The notes below the pieces were generated by a model. That model was given only the letters and a program-made list of their open reading frames with translations, made no database searches and was not told where the DNA came from. From positions 1-8,701 of the forward strand of contig CAZYPS010000074.1 of the NCBI GenBank assembly GCA_964649445.1: a stretch of 8,701 nt of DNA, read 5' to 3'. This document shows, piece after piece, positions 1 through 6,966 of the stretch. The DNA comes from JAGXLP01 sp964649445 (GTDB lineage Bacteria; Bipolaricaulota; Bipolaricaulia; M55B111). The position numbers and the translations under genes are program-made. How positions within the stretch are numbered: the first letter of the stretch is position 1; every line of letters begins with the position of its first letter.

Positions 1-971
1 TTAGCTGGGCAGGTGGAATATTCCACATGGGCCAGCGGGCGATTCCCTGGATCAGAATAAGCATAGACAGTTACGAGAAAGGTTTCAGATTAGAGGACTT
101 TGCTACCATTCTAATTTCAAAAATTAAGGAAGAGTTCTCTTCGGTGATAGACAAAGTCCAGGTTACCCTGATAACCGACGAAGAAGAAATAGAGGAACCA
201 CTGGAAAGGGCAAAGGAAATCTATCACCACCGAGACGAGAGAATTCTTGGAATGAAAGATACCGACGTGGACACGTTTTACTCCTGTACACTCTGTCAGA
301 CGTACGCTCCCGATCACGTATGTATCGTTACTCCTGAGAGACTGGGGCTCTGCGGAGCTTATACTTGGCTTGATTGTAAAGCTGGACACGAAATGGACCC
401 CCAGGGTCCTAATCAACCAGTAGAGAAAGGGGAAGCAATCGACGAGGAATACGGTAAATGGGAAGGAGTAAACGAATTTCTTGCTAAGGAGACGGACGGG
501 AATTTAAAGAAATTTAGTGCCTATTCCATGATAGAAGACCCCATGACATCCTGTGGCTGTTTTGAGTGTATCGCGGCAGTCCTCCCGCAGGCGAATGGAG
601 TAATGATAGCTTCGAGAGAATATCCGGACATGACTCCTATCGGCATGACTTTTTCCACTATGGCCGGACAGGTCGGTGGTGGCGTCCAGACCCCCGGGTT
701 CATCGGAATTGGAAAGATGTATATAACTTCCGACAAGTTCATCTCGGCGGACGTTCCCGATGGTCATGAAGGAATCGAGAGAGTTGTCTGGATGCCTTCG
801 ACTCTAAAACAGGAAATCGAAGGTAGGTTGAAGGAAAAACTGGACGACATCGGAAAACCCGAACTGTTCGATAAAATAGCTACAGAAAAAGACGCCGTAG
901 AAGCAGCGGAAGTCGTTGAATACTTAAAGGAAGTAGATCATCCGGCGTTAGAGATGGAAGCTATGATGTAG
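1..971 (+). CDS. acsB: Acetyl-CoA synthase (AcsB), C-terminal part; 5' end outside the window
   Basis: This enzyme condenses a methyl group from CoFeSP, CO from CO dehydrogenase and CoA into acetyl-CoA. The reading frame is open from base 3, so the ATG at 27 is internal: it follows in-frame codons reading SWAGGIFH and has no ribosome-binding site. Counting that Met as 1, the A-cluster cubane cysteines are C87, C90, C99 and C109. The Cys-Gly-Cys that holds the distal nickel is C176-G177-C178. These fall at a constant offset of 419 from the Moorella residues 506, 509, 518, 528 and 595-597, which implies a full protein of about 733 residues, near the usual 729. The visible part therefore holds the whole A-cluster domain, while the CODH-contacting N-terminal half lies upstream. 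One difference is Y93, where I recall Phe512 in Moorella. The stop is TAG, 30 bp before acsC. Identity is essentially certain. Confidence 0.97.
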   Translation, partial: SWAGGIFHMGQRAIPWIRISIDSYEKGFRLEDFATILISKIKEEFSSVIDKVQVTLITDEEEIEEPLERAKEIYHHRDERILGMKDTDVDTFYSCTLCQTYAPDHVCIVTPERLGLCGAYTWLDCKAGHEMDPQGPNQPVEKGEAIDEEYGKWEGVNEFLAKETDGNLKKFSAYSMIEDPMTSCGCFECIAAVLPQANGVMIASREYPDMTPIGMTFSTMAGQVGGGVQTPGFIGIGKMYITSDKFISADVPDGHEGIERVVWMPSTLKQEIEGRLKEKLDDIGKPELFDKIATEKDAVEAAEVVEYLKEVDHPALEMEAMM

Positions 972-1001
972 ACCAAATAATACGTTCTTGGAGGAGGAAT
1001 A

Positions 1002-2345
1002 ATGTCAGACTTAAGTGCAATGGACATCTATCAGGAATTACCCCAGACGGACTGTGGCGAATGCAATTTCCCGACTTGTATGGCTTTTGCAATGCAACTC
1101 GCAAGCAAACAGGTTTCGCTTGATCAGTGTCCTCACGTCTCTTCTGAAGCCGAGGAATCGCTCGCCGATTCCTCGGCACCTCCCATGAGAATCGTGAATA
1201 TAGGGGACGGGAACGACGATGTCGAAGTTGGAGGAGAAACGGTCCAGTACAGGCATGAAGAAAAGTTCTACAGGCCGACAGCGGTAGCAATTGAAATAGA
1301 CGATTCGATCGAAGAGCCGGAACTCAAGGAAAAAGTTAACCAAGCAAACGATCTTAAGTTCGAGCGGGTTGGAGAAAAGATTAGTGTGGATTTATTGACC
1401 CTGAAAAACAACGAACTTGACCCTGAAAACTACGGAGAATTCGTCGAAATGGTAGACGATGAATCAGAGTTCCCCCTTTACCTCAGTTCCCGAAATCCTG
1501 AAGCAATAAAAGAAGGACTGACCAAGCTTTCCGACGGCAACCCGCTGGTGGGTCGGGCCACCGAAAATGACTGGAAGGAAATGGCGAACCTGGCAGGGGA
1601 ATATGAGGTACCGCTGGTAGTTTCGGGTGACGATCTGTCCGAACTCGCCGAGCTAACTGATAGGATCTCCGACGAAGGAGCCGAAGAACTTGTCCTCAAC
1701 CCCCAGGCTGATAGCATAAGTAAGTATCTTGAGAAATTGACCAAACTCAGAAGACTGGCGGTTGAGGAGGAATTTTCTCCTCTTGGATACCCTGTTCTGG
1801 CTCATGTCAATTCCAGCTCTCCGTTCCAGCAGGTTGCTGACGGGACGAGCCATGTTTTGAAGTACGCCTCTATTCTTTCTCTGGATACAACCAGTTCCTG
1901 GCAAATTCTCCCTTTACTAACTGTTCGCCAGCATATTTATATCGATCCCCAGGTTCAGAACTCCGTCGAAGCAAAGTTGTACGAAGTTGGAGATCCGGGA
2001 CCAGACTCCCCCGTACTATTCACTACTAACTTCCAGCTGACGTACTATAGCCTCGAAGGTGAAATCGAGGATAGTGGTTTCTCAGCTTATGTATCCGTTA
2101 TGGATACTGACGGTCTCGGAGTATTAAACGCTTATGCGGACGATCAGCTTACGGGAGAAGGAATAGTCGAAACTATCGATGACCAGGGAGCAATGGATAA
2201 AGTCGATCATAGCAAATTAATCATACCGGGTCTGGTCGGAATGCTGAGGATGACGATCCAGGAAGAGGGAGGCTGGGACGTAATTGTAGGTCCCGAAGAC
2301 GCAGCCAGCCTGCCGAGGTTCCTCAGGCAAGAATGGCAAGTATAA
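1002..2345 (+). CDS. acsC: Corrinoid iron-sulfur protein, large (gamma) subunit AcsC
   Basis: AcsC is the subunit of CoFeSP that carries an electron-transfer [4Fe-4S] cluster and the corrinoid-binding C-terminal domain; it shuttles the methyl group from AcsE to AcsB in the cytoplasm. The N-terminal cluster motif has C18, C21, C26 and C43 (C-x2-C-x4-C-x16-C) in a context reading CGECNFPTC, as in the known family. A TIM-barrel-like middle follows, then a C-terminal region (roughly residues 320-447) with conserved stretches such as TTNFQLTYYS and IIPGLVG that are typical of the cobalamin domain. The length of 447 residues matches the usual size of about 446. The ATG start follows GGAGGAGG at 990-997. 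The protein is strikingly acidic: I count about 86 Asp+Glu against about 30 Lys+Arg. It is followed 15 bp later by its activator gene acsV. Confidence 0.97.
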   Translation: MSDLSAMDIYQELPQTDCGECNFPTCMAFAMQLASKQVSLDQCPHVSSEAEESLADSSAPPMRIVNIGDGNDDVEVGGETVQYRHEEKFYRPTAVAIEIDDSIEEPELKEKVNQANDLKFERVGEKISVDLLTLKNNELDPENYGEFVEMVDDESEFPLYLSSRNPEAIKEGLTKLSDGNPLVGRATENDWKEMANLAGEYEVPLVVSGDDLSELAELTDRISDEGAEELVLNPQADSISKYLEKLTKLRRLAVEEEFSPLGYPVLAHVNSSSPFQQVADGTSHVLKYASILSLDTTSSWQILPLLTVRQHIYIDPQVQNSVEAKLYEVGDPGPDSPVLFTTNFQLTYYSLEGEIEDSGFSAYVSVMDTDGLGVLNAYADDQLTGEGIVETIDDQGAMDKVDHSKLIIPGLVGMLRMTIQEEGGWDVIVGPEDAASLPRFLRQEWQV

Positions 2346-2360
2346 CGATGGGGGGCTAGA

Positions 2361-4271
2361 GTGGCTACGGTCGATTTTTCCCTTCTGGATAAGGAAATTC
2401 GGACAGAGGTCAGTGAGGGGACTTCTCTGCTCGATGCCGCTTCCAGTGCCGGGGTTCAAATCAATAGCATCTGCGGCGGTGAGGGCATCTGCGGTAAGTG
2501 CAAGGTCATCGTAGATAACGGGGATGTCGACGTAGGCTCGACTTCCACACTTTCCCGTGAAGAAATAAAAAAAGGTTACACTCTCGCCTGTCAGACTCTG
2601 ATTAAAGGTGACCTGGAGGTAACCGTACCCCCCGAAAGCACGGCAACAAAAGGTAAGATATTAATCGACGAGGACGCTCAGAGGTTTAGAGCTTTAACTT
2701 CTGACGGAGTGGGAAGTTCGGTTAAGTACGGACCTTTGATCGAAAAACACTACCTGGAACTACCGGAGCCAAGTCTCAAGGATAATCTTTCCGACCACCG
2801 AAGAATCTATCGAGAACTAAGGAGAAAGAAGAATATTCCAATCATGCAGACTGGATTAAAGGTTTTTAAAAGGTCCTCCTCCCTGCTCAGAGACAACGAC
2901 TGGAAAGTAACGGCGACACTCGGGCGCAGGGGAGATACGACCGAAGTAATCCAGCTGGAAGGCGGTGACACTGCCAACACGAATTACGGCGTTGCCGTTG
3001 ACATTGGAACTACTACGGTTGTCGCCCACCTGCTCGATCTTGTAACCTCTGAAACTTTGGATGCGGAGGCAAAATACAACTCTCAGATGCAGTACGGTGA
3101 GGAAGTTACCCGGCGAATTCGTCACGCGGAAGAGGACGGGAGGGAGGACCTTCAGAAAACAATTGCAAACGATATCAACGACCTTATTTACGCCCTAGTG
3201 GATCGAAATGGAATTAAACTAAAAGACGTTACCTCAGTTATGTGTTCCGGAAATACTGCCATGCTGCATTTCCTCCTCGGACTAGAAGCCTCACACATTA
3301 GAAAGAAACCTTATGTTCCAAATACGACCAAACCACCCCCTATAAGGGCGGCAGAAGTGGGTATAAAAGTCAATCCAAGGGGATTGCTTTACTTCATGCC
3401 CGCTATAGGTGGTTGGGTCGGGGGTGACGTAACGTCGGGCGTACTATCAACTGGCATTAATAAGAGTGACGAGCTTACCATGCTTACTGATATAGGAACC
3501 AACGGGGAAATTTTAATAGGAAACAAGGACTGGATGATGAGCTGCGCCGCGTCAGCGGGCCCTGCCTTTGAGGGAACCGGCATCAGGTCAGGGATGCGTG
3601 CAAGTCGCGGTGCAGTCGACAAGGTAGAGTTCGTTGACGGTGAATTAATATATTCGGTGATTGGCGACATCGAACCAAAAGGAATCTGTGGTTCCGGATT
3701 GATTGATCTGGTAGCGTCTCTGTTTGAAGGAGGGTTTGTAAACAGGTCCGGCAATCTGGTGCCGGACAACTCGGATAGGATCGAAGAGGAAAAAGGAGAG
3801 TTAAAATTTATTCTGGAAGAGCCGTCCGAGACTGGGAGAGACGGAGAGCTTGCCGTATATCAATCCGAGATTAAAAACCTTATTAACGCCAAAGCCGCAA
3901 TTTATTCGGGAGCGAGAATACTTTTGAAGAGTCTTAACCTCGAGCTGGACGACCTGGATCAACTATTGATAGCCGGGGGTTTTGGCTCGTACCTCGATAG
4001 AGAGAAGGCAAAGATTCTTGGCCTGATTCCCGATATACCTTCGGATAGAATTAAATTCGTCGGAAACACTTCAATAATTGGGGCAAAGATGGCCCTGCTC
4101 TCCCAGGAGGCCTACGTGGAAAGCCGAGAGATTTCGGAATCAGTTACGTATTACGATCTCATAGATTACCCCAACTACTTTGAAGAATTTACTGCTGCAA
4201 AGTTCCTACCCCATACCGACCTCGATCAGTTTAGCTCAGTCGTAATAACAGAGAAGTCAGGGGGTGATTAA
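2361..4271 (+). CDS. acsV: Reductive activator of the corrinoid iron-sulfur protein (AcsV/RACo family)
   Basis: This protein returns inactive Co(II)-CoFeSP to the Co(I) state in an ATP-dependent electron transfer. The N-terminus is a [2Fe-2S] ferredoxin-like domain with C38, C44, C47 and C77 (C-x5-C-x2-C-x29-C). A linker spans about residues 95-205. It is followed by an ASKHA-fold ATPase domain with a phosphate-1 loop near 211-220 (DIGTTTV), a phosphate-2 loop near 376-385 (TDIGTNGEIL), GICGSGLIDL at 441-450 and an adenosine-type motif IAGGFGSYLD at 537-546. The length of 636 residues is normal for the family. The start is GTG; a G-run at 2350-2355 serves as ribosome-binding site with a 5-nt gap, and an ATG at 2348 is closed at once by TAG. 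The gene sits between acsC and the nickel ATPase and overlaps the latter's longest reading frame by 8 bp, so translation is probably coupled. It is sometimes labelled only as a DUF4445 or ASKHA-domain ferredoxin. Confidence 0.95.
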   Translation: MATVDFSLLDKEIRTEVSEGTSLLDAASSAGVQINSICGGEGICGKCKVIVDNGDVDVGSTSTLSREEIKKGYTLACQTLIKGDLEVTVPPESTATKGKILIDEDAQRFRALTSDGVGSSVKYGPLIEKHYLELPEPSLKDNLSDHRRIYRELRRKKNIPIMQTGLKVFKRSSSLLRDNDWKVTATLGRRGDTTEVIQLEGGDTANTNYGVAVDIGTTTVVAHLLDLVTSETLDAEAKYNSQMQYGEEVTRRIRHAEEDGREDLQKTIANDINDLIYALVDRNGIKLKDVTSVMCSGNTAMLHFLLGLEASHIRKKPYVPNTTKPPPIRAAEVGIKVNPRGLLYFMPAIGGWVGGDVTSGVLSTGINKSDELTMLTDIGTNGEILIGNKDWMMSCAASAGPAFEGTGIRSGMRASRGAVDKVEFVDGELIYSVIGDIEPKGICGSGLIDLVASLFEGGFVNRSGNLVPDNSDRIEEEKGELKFILEEPSETGRDGELAVYQSEIKNLINAKAAIYSGARILLKSLNLELDDLDQLLIAGGFGSYLDREKAKILGLIPDIPSDRIKFVGNTSIIGAKMALLSQEAYVESREISESVTYYDLIDYPNYFEEFTAAKFLPHTDLDQFSSVVITEKSGGD

Positions 4272-4275
4272 CCTG
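4259..4275 (+). promoter_or_regulatory. Ribosome-binding site that points to a CTG start for the nickel ATPase
   Basis: Bases 4259-4268 (AGGGGGTGAT) match the anti-16S complement AGGAGGTGAT at nine of ten positions. The GTG usable as a start (4264-4266) lies within this match and so would have no spacing. The in-frame CTG at 4273-4275 sits 8 nt after the G-rich core, a standard distance. The only other candidate site for the GTG is a weak GAGAAG at 4251-4256. The next in-frame GTG, at 4288, is too far away. The site lies at the 3' end of acsV, whose stop TAA is at 4269-4271. Confidence 0.6.
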
Positions 4276-5085
4276 AATAAAGCAACAGTGGGCGATGATA
4301 CATTCACAATTGCAGTAGCGGGCAAAGGTGGCACGGGCAAAACAACCCTCTCAGGGCTCATTATCCACGAACTTGTGGAGAGGCAGCTCGGTTCCGTCCT
4401 TGCAATAGATGCCGATCCGAACGCAAATCTGGACGAACTCCTCGGCTTTGACGTCGATGGTACCATTGGTGAACTCGAAGCGGAGGTCCTGCACGAAAAC
4501 CAGGATATACCTCCCGGTATGACTAAAAAAAGATGGATGGAACTCCATCTCCAGCAGATACTTTCAGAAGGAAAAGGCAACGACCTGCTGGCCATGGGTA
4601 GGGGGGAAGGACCAAGCTGCTATTGTGCCGTGAATAATATCCTGCGAGAATACCTAAATAATCTGGCTCAAAACTACGATTTTCTCGTTATGGACAATGA
4701 GGCGGGGATGGAGCATTTATCACGCCGAACTACTGCCGGTATAGACGCTCTCCTGATAGCGAGCGATAGTAACCCGGTTGCAGTCAAATCCGCCAGACGA
4801 ATTTCGAAATTGGTCGAAGAACTGGATATAGATGTAGGCAAGAAATACCTGGTATTGAATAGAACTCAGGGTGAACTGCCGGACAAGACAAAGGAAAAGA
4901 TAGACGAACTCGAGTTGGAACTGCTGGGCGAGGTACCCAGAGACGAAAACGTCCTCAATCTCTGCTGGGAAGGAAAACCAATAGACCTTCTCGAACCGAA
5001 TTCCCCTGCGTTAAAGTCAGTAAGAAAAATGGTGGACGATCTAGTTTCGGACTCAGTAACTATTTCGCCCGTAAAGAGCGAGTAA
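4264..5085 (+). CDS. cooC: CooC/AcsF-family nickel-insertion ATPase
   Basis: This is a MinD/SIMIBI-class P-loop ATPase that matures nickel sites, either the C-cluster of CO dehydrogenase (CooC) or the A-cluster of acetyl-CoA synthase (AcsF). Numbered from the GTG at 4264, the deviant Walker A is GKGGTGKTT at 20-28, with the signature lysine K21. DADPNANLDELLG lies at 49-61. The metal-binding Cys-x-Cys is C119/C121, which binds metal at the dimer interface in characterised CooC. The Walker B/switch II segment is LVMDNEAGMEHLSR at 141-154. The coordinates give the longest form. The GTG lies inside a near-perfect Shine-Dalgarno sequence (4259-4268), so the true start may be CTG at 4273, giving 270 residues. 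The position between acsV and acsD is usual in bacterial acs clusters and slightly favours an AcsF role, but sequence alone cannot separate AcsF from CooC. Confidence 0.92.
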   Translation: MINLNKATVGDDTFTIAVAGKGGTGKTTLSGLIIHELVERQLGSVLAIDADPNANLDELLGFDVDGTIGELEAEVLHENQDIPPGMTKKRWMELHLQQILSEGKGNDLLAMGRGEGPSCYCAVNNILREYLNNLAQNYDFLVMDNEAGMEHLSRRTTAGIDALLIASDSNPVAVKSARRISKLVEELDIDVGKKYLVLNRTQGELPDKTKEKIDELELELLGEVPRDENVLNLCWEGKPIDLLEPNSPALKSVRKMVDDLVSDSVTISPVKSE

Positions 5086-5119
5086 ACTTAGGTTAGTTTC
5101 TCAATCGGAGGTTTCGATT
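5084..5119 (+). promoter_or_regulatory. Two small inverted repeats in the cooC-acsD spacer; the second places the acsD ribosome-binding site in its loop
   Basis: AAACT (5084-5088) pairs with AGTTT (5095-5099) across 6 nt. AATCG (5103-5107) pairs with CGATT (5115-5119) across 7 nt. The acsD ribosome-binding site GGAGG (5107-5111) lies almost wholly in the second loop, 9 nt before the ATG at 5121. Both stems have only five base pairs and are AT-rich, so they may be chance; a role in presenting the ribosome-binding site is speculative. Confidence 0.25.
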
Positions 5120-5120
5120 T

Positions 5121-6095
5121 ATGCAAATTCCCGATGTAAGTTCAACATGGGAAAACGAAATCAGCAGCGTAACGATAGGCGCCACGAAAGAAGAGGGAGG
5201 AACGAGAGGCCGGACTATCACGATCGGTGGTGAGACGGCCATGCCTTACCTTCACTTCGAAGGACCTATGCCCAACCGTCCGGTTCTCGCCCTCGAAATC
5301 TGGGACGTTCTGCCGGAAGACTGGCCTCAAATTACTAAGGACCCATTTGAAGGCGTTATGGGGGATCCTGTCGAGTGGGCTCAGAAATGTGAGGAAGATT
5401 TCGAACCGGATTTACTGAGTCTCAGATTGATGGGATGTGATCCGTACGGAGAAGACAGGAGCCCGGAAGAGGCTGCAGAAACGGTTGAAAAAGTACTAGA
5501 GGCTACAAGCTTACCCCTTATTATCTGGGGCTCAGGGGACGAAGAAAAGGATAACGAGGTCTTCACACTCGTTTCCCCCGCCGCGGAAGGAGAGAACTGC
5601 CTTCTGGGGACAATTACCGAGGACAACTATCGAACTCTAGCTGCCCTGGGTAAGGCGGACGACCACAAAGTAATTGCGGAATCGCCCGTCGATATTAATA
5701 TAGCGAAACAGGTTAATACGCTTGCTCTCGACGTCGGCTACGACCTCGACAACCTAGTTATCTTTCCTAATTCTCCCGCTCTCGGCTATGGGATAGAATA
5801 CGTTTATTCCATTATGGAACGGACCAGGCTGGCGGGATTAAAGGGAGACCGACTAATGGCGCAACCAATGCTGGCAAATATTGGAGGCGAGGTATGGAAG
5901 ACAAAAGAAGCTAAAATAACTGAAGAAGAGAGACCTAACTGGGGAGATCATAGAAAAAGGGGTCCCCTCTGGGAAGCAACAACTGCTTTTACATATCTCC
6001 AGGCGGGAGCGGACCTCGTGATTATGCGTCACCCAAAAGCCTTAAATGAGGTTAGTAAGAAAATCAAAAGATTAATGGATAGCGGGGAAGAATAA
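5121..6095 (+). CDS. acsD: Corrinoid iron-sulfur protein, small (beta) subunit AcsD
   Basis: AcsD is the TIM-barrel subunit that pairs with AcsC and helps enclose the corrinoid, forming the methyl carrier between AcsE and AcsB. The chain matches the family along its whole length. Recognisable stretches are GATKEEGGTRG near 20-30, HFEGPMPNRPVLALE near 45-59, the SPVDINIAKQ segment in the middle, LGYGIEY(V)YSIMER, and a C-terminal LLQAG-like segment (YLQAGADLVIMRHP). The length of 324 residues agrees with the usual 323 or so. The ATG start has GGAGG at 5107-5111. By hand count it has about 59 Asp+Glu and 31 Lys+Arg, so it is acidic like its partner. It is separated from acsC by the two accessory genes acsV and cooC, an arrangement seen in other acs clusters, and is followed 31 bp later by acsE. 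Confidence 0.96.
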   Translation: MQIPDVSSTWENEISSVTIGATKEEGGTRGRTITIGGETAMPYLHFEGPMPNRPVLALEIWDVLPEDWPQITKDPFEGVMGDPVEWAQKCEEDFEPDLLSLRLMGCDPYGEDRSPEEAAETVEKVLEATSLPLIIWGSGDEEKDNEVFTLVSPAAEGENCLLGTITEDNYRTLAALGKADDHKVIAESPVDINIAKQVNTLALDVGYDLDNLVIFPNSPALGYGIEYVYSIMERTRLAGLKGDRLMAQPMLANIGGEVWKTKEAKITEEERPNWGDHRKRGPLWEATTAFTYLQAGADLVIMRHPKALNEVSKKIKRLMDSGEE

Positions 6096-6126
6096 ACCCC
6101 GAAAACGACTTAAAAGGAGGAAGTTA

Positions 6127-6912
6127 ATGATTTTAATTGGTGAGAGGATAAATGCCGGGTTCACCGATGTGGAGACAGCTCTAAATGAAAAGGACCCCGA
6201 AGTAATAAAAAACCTTGCTCGAAGACAAACTGAAGCGGGGGCGGACTACCTTGACGTTAACATGGGTGCAGTGTCGAAAGATCCCGACGACATGATCTGG
6301 CTGGTTGAAATTGTCCAGGAGACGGTAGACACACCGATATCTATTGATTCTCAGAATCCCGATATTGTCGAACCGGCTCTCGAAACCTGTAGCGGTGACC
6401 CCCTGATAAACTCAACCACGGCTCAGGACGAGAAGCTGGACAAGCTAATCCCTCTGGCGGTAGAACACGATGCATCGATCATAGGAATAACAAGCGGAGA
6501 GGAAGGTGCACCCCAGGACATAAACGGTCGACTGGAACACGGAGCTAAGATCTTTACCAGTGCAAACGAGTACGGACTCGACGTCGACAAGTTGTTTATC
6601 GACCCTGTTGCCATGCCGCTCAAGTTCATGCAGGAGCAGGCCTCCAATCTCCTAGAAGCCATTAACCAGCTCTCAAATATATCGGATCCCCCGCCACACA
6701 TCTCGCTTGGAATCAGTAATATGTCGTCCGACGCATCGGAGAAAAGTCTTATAAATCGGACGTTTCTCGTGATGGCTATGGCCGTGGGACTGGACGCGGC
6801 GATCTGTAACGTATTCGACGAAAAGTTAATCAAATCCGTAGCGACGGCTGAAATGATATTAAACGAAGAGATCTACAACGATTCGTTCATTGAAACGTAT
6901 CGAATGGATTAA
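6127..6912 (+). CDS. acsE: Methyltetrahydrofolate:corrinoid iron-sulfur protein methyltransferase AcsE
   Basis: AcsE transfers the methyl group of 5-methyltetrahydrofolate to Co(I) of CoFeSP, linking the folate (methyl) branch to acetyl-CoA synthesis. It is a single pterin-binding TIM barrel starting MILIGERIN. The pterin-site residues D74 (SIDSQN), N95 (INSTTA), D159 (FIDPVAM) and N198 (GISNMSS) align with D75, N96, D160 and N199 of the Moorella enzyme at a constant offset of one. The LINRTFLVMAMA-GLDAAI segment near 208-226 is also typical of the family. The length of 261 residues is almost identical to the usual 262, with no cobalamin domain fused, as expected for AcsE rather than for MetH. 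The ATG is preceded by AAGGAGG ending at 6120, 6 nt upstream. The gene lies between acsD and acsA on the same strand. Confidence 0.97.
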   Translation: MILIGERINAGFTDVETALNEKDPEVIKNLARRQTEAGADYLDVNMGAVSKDPDDMIWLVEIVQETVDTPISIDSQNPDIVEPALETCSGDPLINSTTAQDEKLDKLIPLAVEHDASIIGITSGEEGAPQDINGRLEHGAKIFTSANEYGLDVDKLFIDPVAMPLKFMQEQASNLLEAINQLSNISDPPPHISLGISNMSSDASEKSLINRTFLVMAMAVGLDAAICNVFDEKLIKSVATAEMILNEEIYNDSFIETYRMD

Positions 6913-6922
6913 AAAGCTGATG

Positions 6923-6939
6923 CCTCGGAAACCCCGAGG
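6923..6939 (+). other. Intercistronic hairpin between acsE and acsA
   Basis: CCTCGG (6923-6928) and CCGAGG (6934-6939) form a perfect 6-bp GC-rich stem with a 5-nt loop. A short TTTT (6945-6948) follows after an AGAA spacer, so this is not a convincing intrinsic terminator. It could act as a weak attenuator or an mRNA processing or stability element that sets the acsA transcript level relative to the upstream genes. The call rests on the inverted repeat alone. Confidence 0.4.
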
Positions 6940-6966
6940 AGAATTTTATCCACGGGAGGAGGAGAT

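Noticed and set aside
27..29. ATG at 27 as the start of the first gene
   Set aside because: The frame is open upstream to the window edge and reads family-like sequence, there is no ribosome-binding site, and the A-cluster spacing shows that about 419 residues are missing upstream.
961..1343. Minus-strand reading frames of 109 and 101 codons over the start of acsC
   Set aside because: They cover the coding region of the acsC iron-sulfur motif and its spacer in antisense, have no family resemblance, and overlap each other in different frames.
3389..3769. 126-codon minus-strand reading frame inside acsV
   Set aside because: It is antisense to conserved ATPase motifs of acsV, with no ribosome-binding site or recognisable domain.
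6423..6833. 136-codon minus-strand reading frame inside acsE
   Set aside because: It is fully antisense to a confidently identified gene and is Ser-rich with low complexity, as expected for the shadow of an Asp/Glu-rich gene.
6923..6948. Intrinsic terminator after acsE
   Set aside because: The stem is only 6 bp and the T run is short and separated from it by AGAA; acsA follows at once with a strong ribosome-binding site, so full termination is unlikely.
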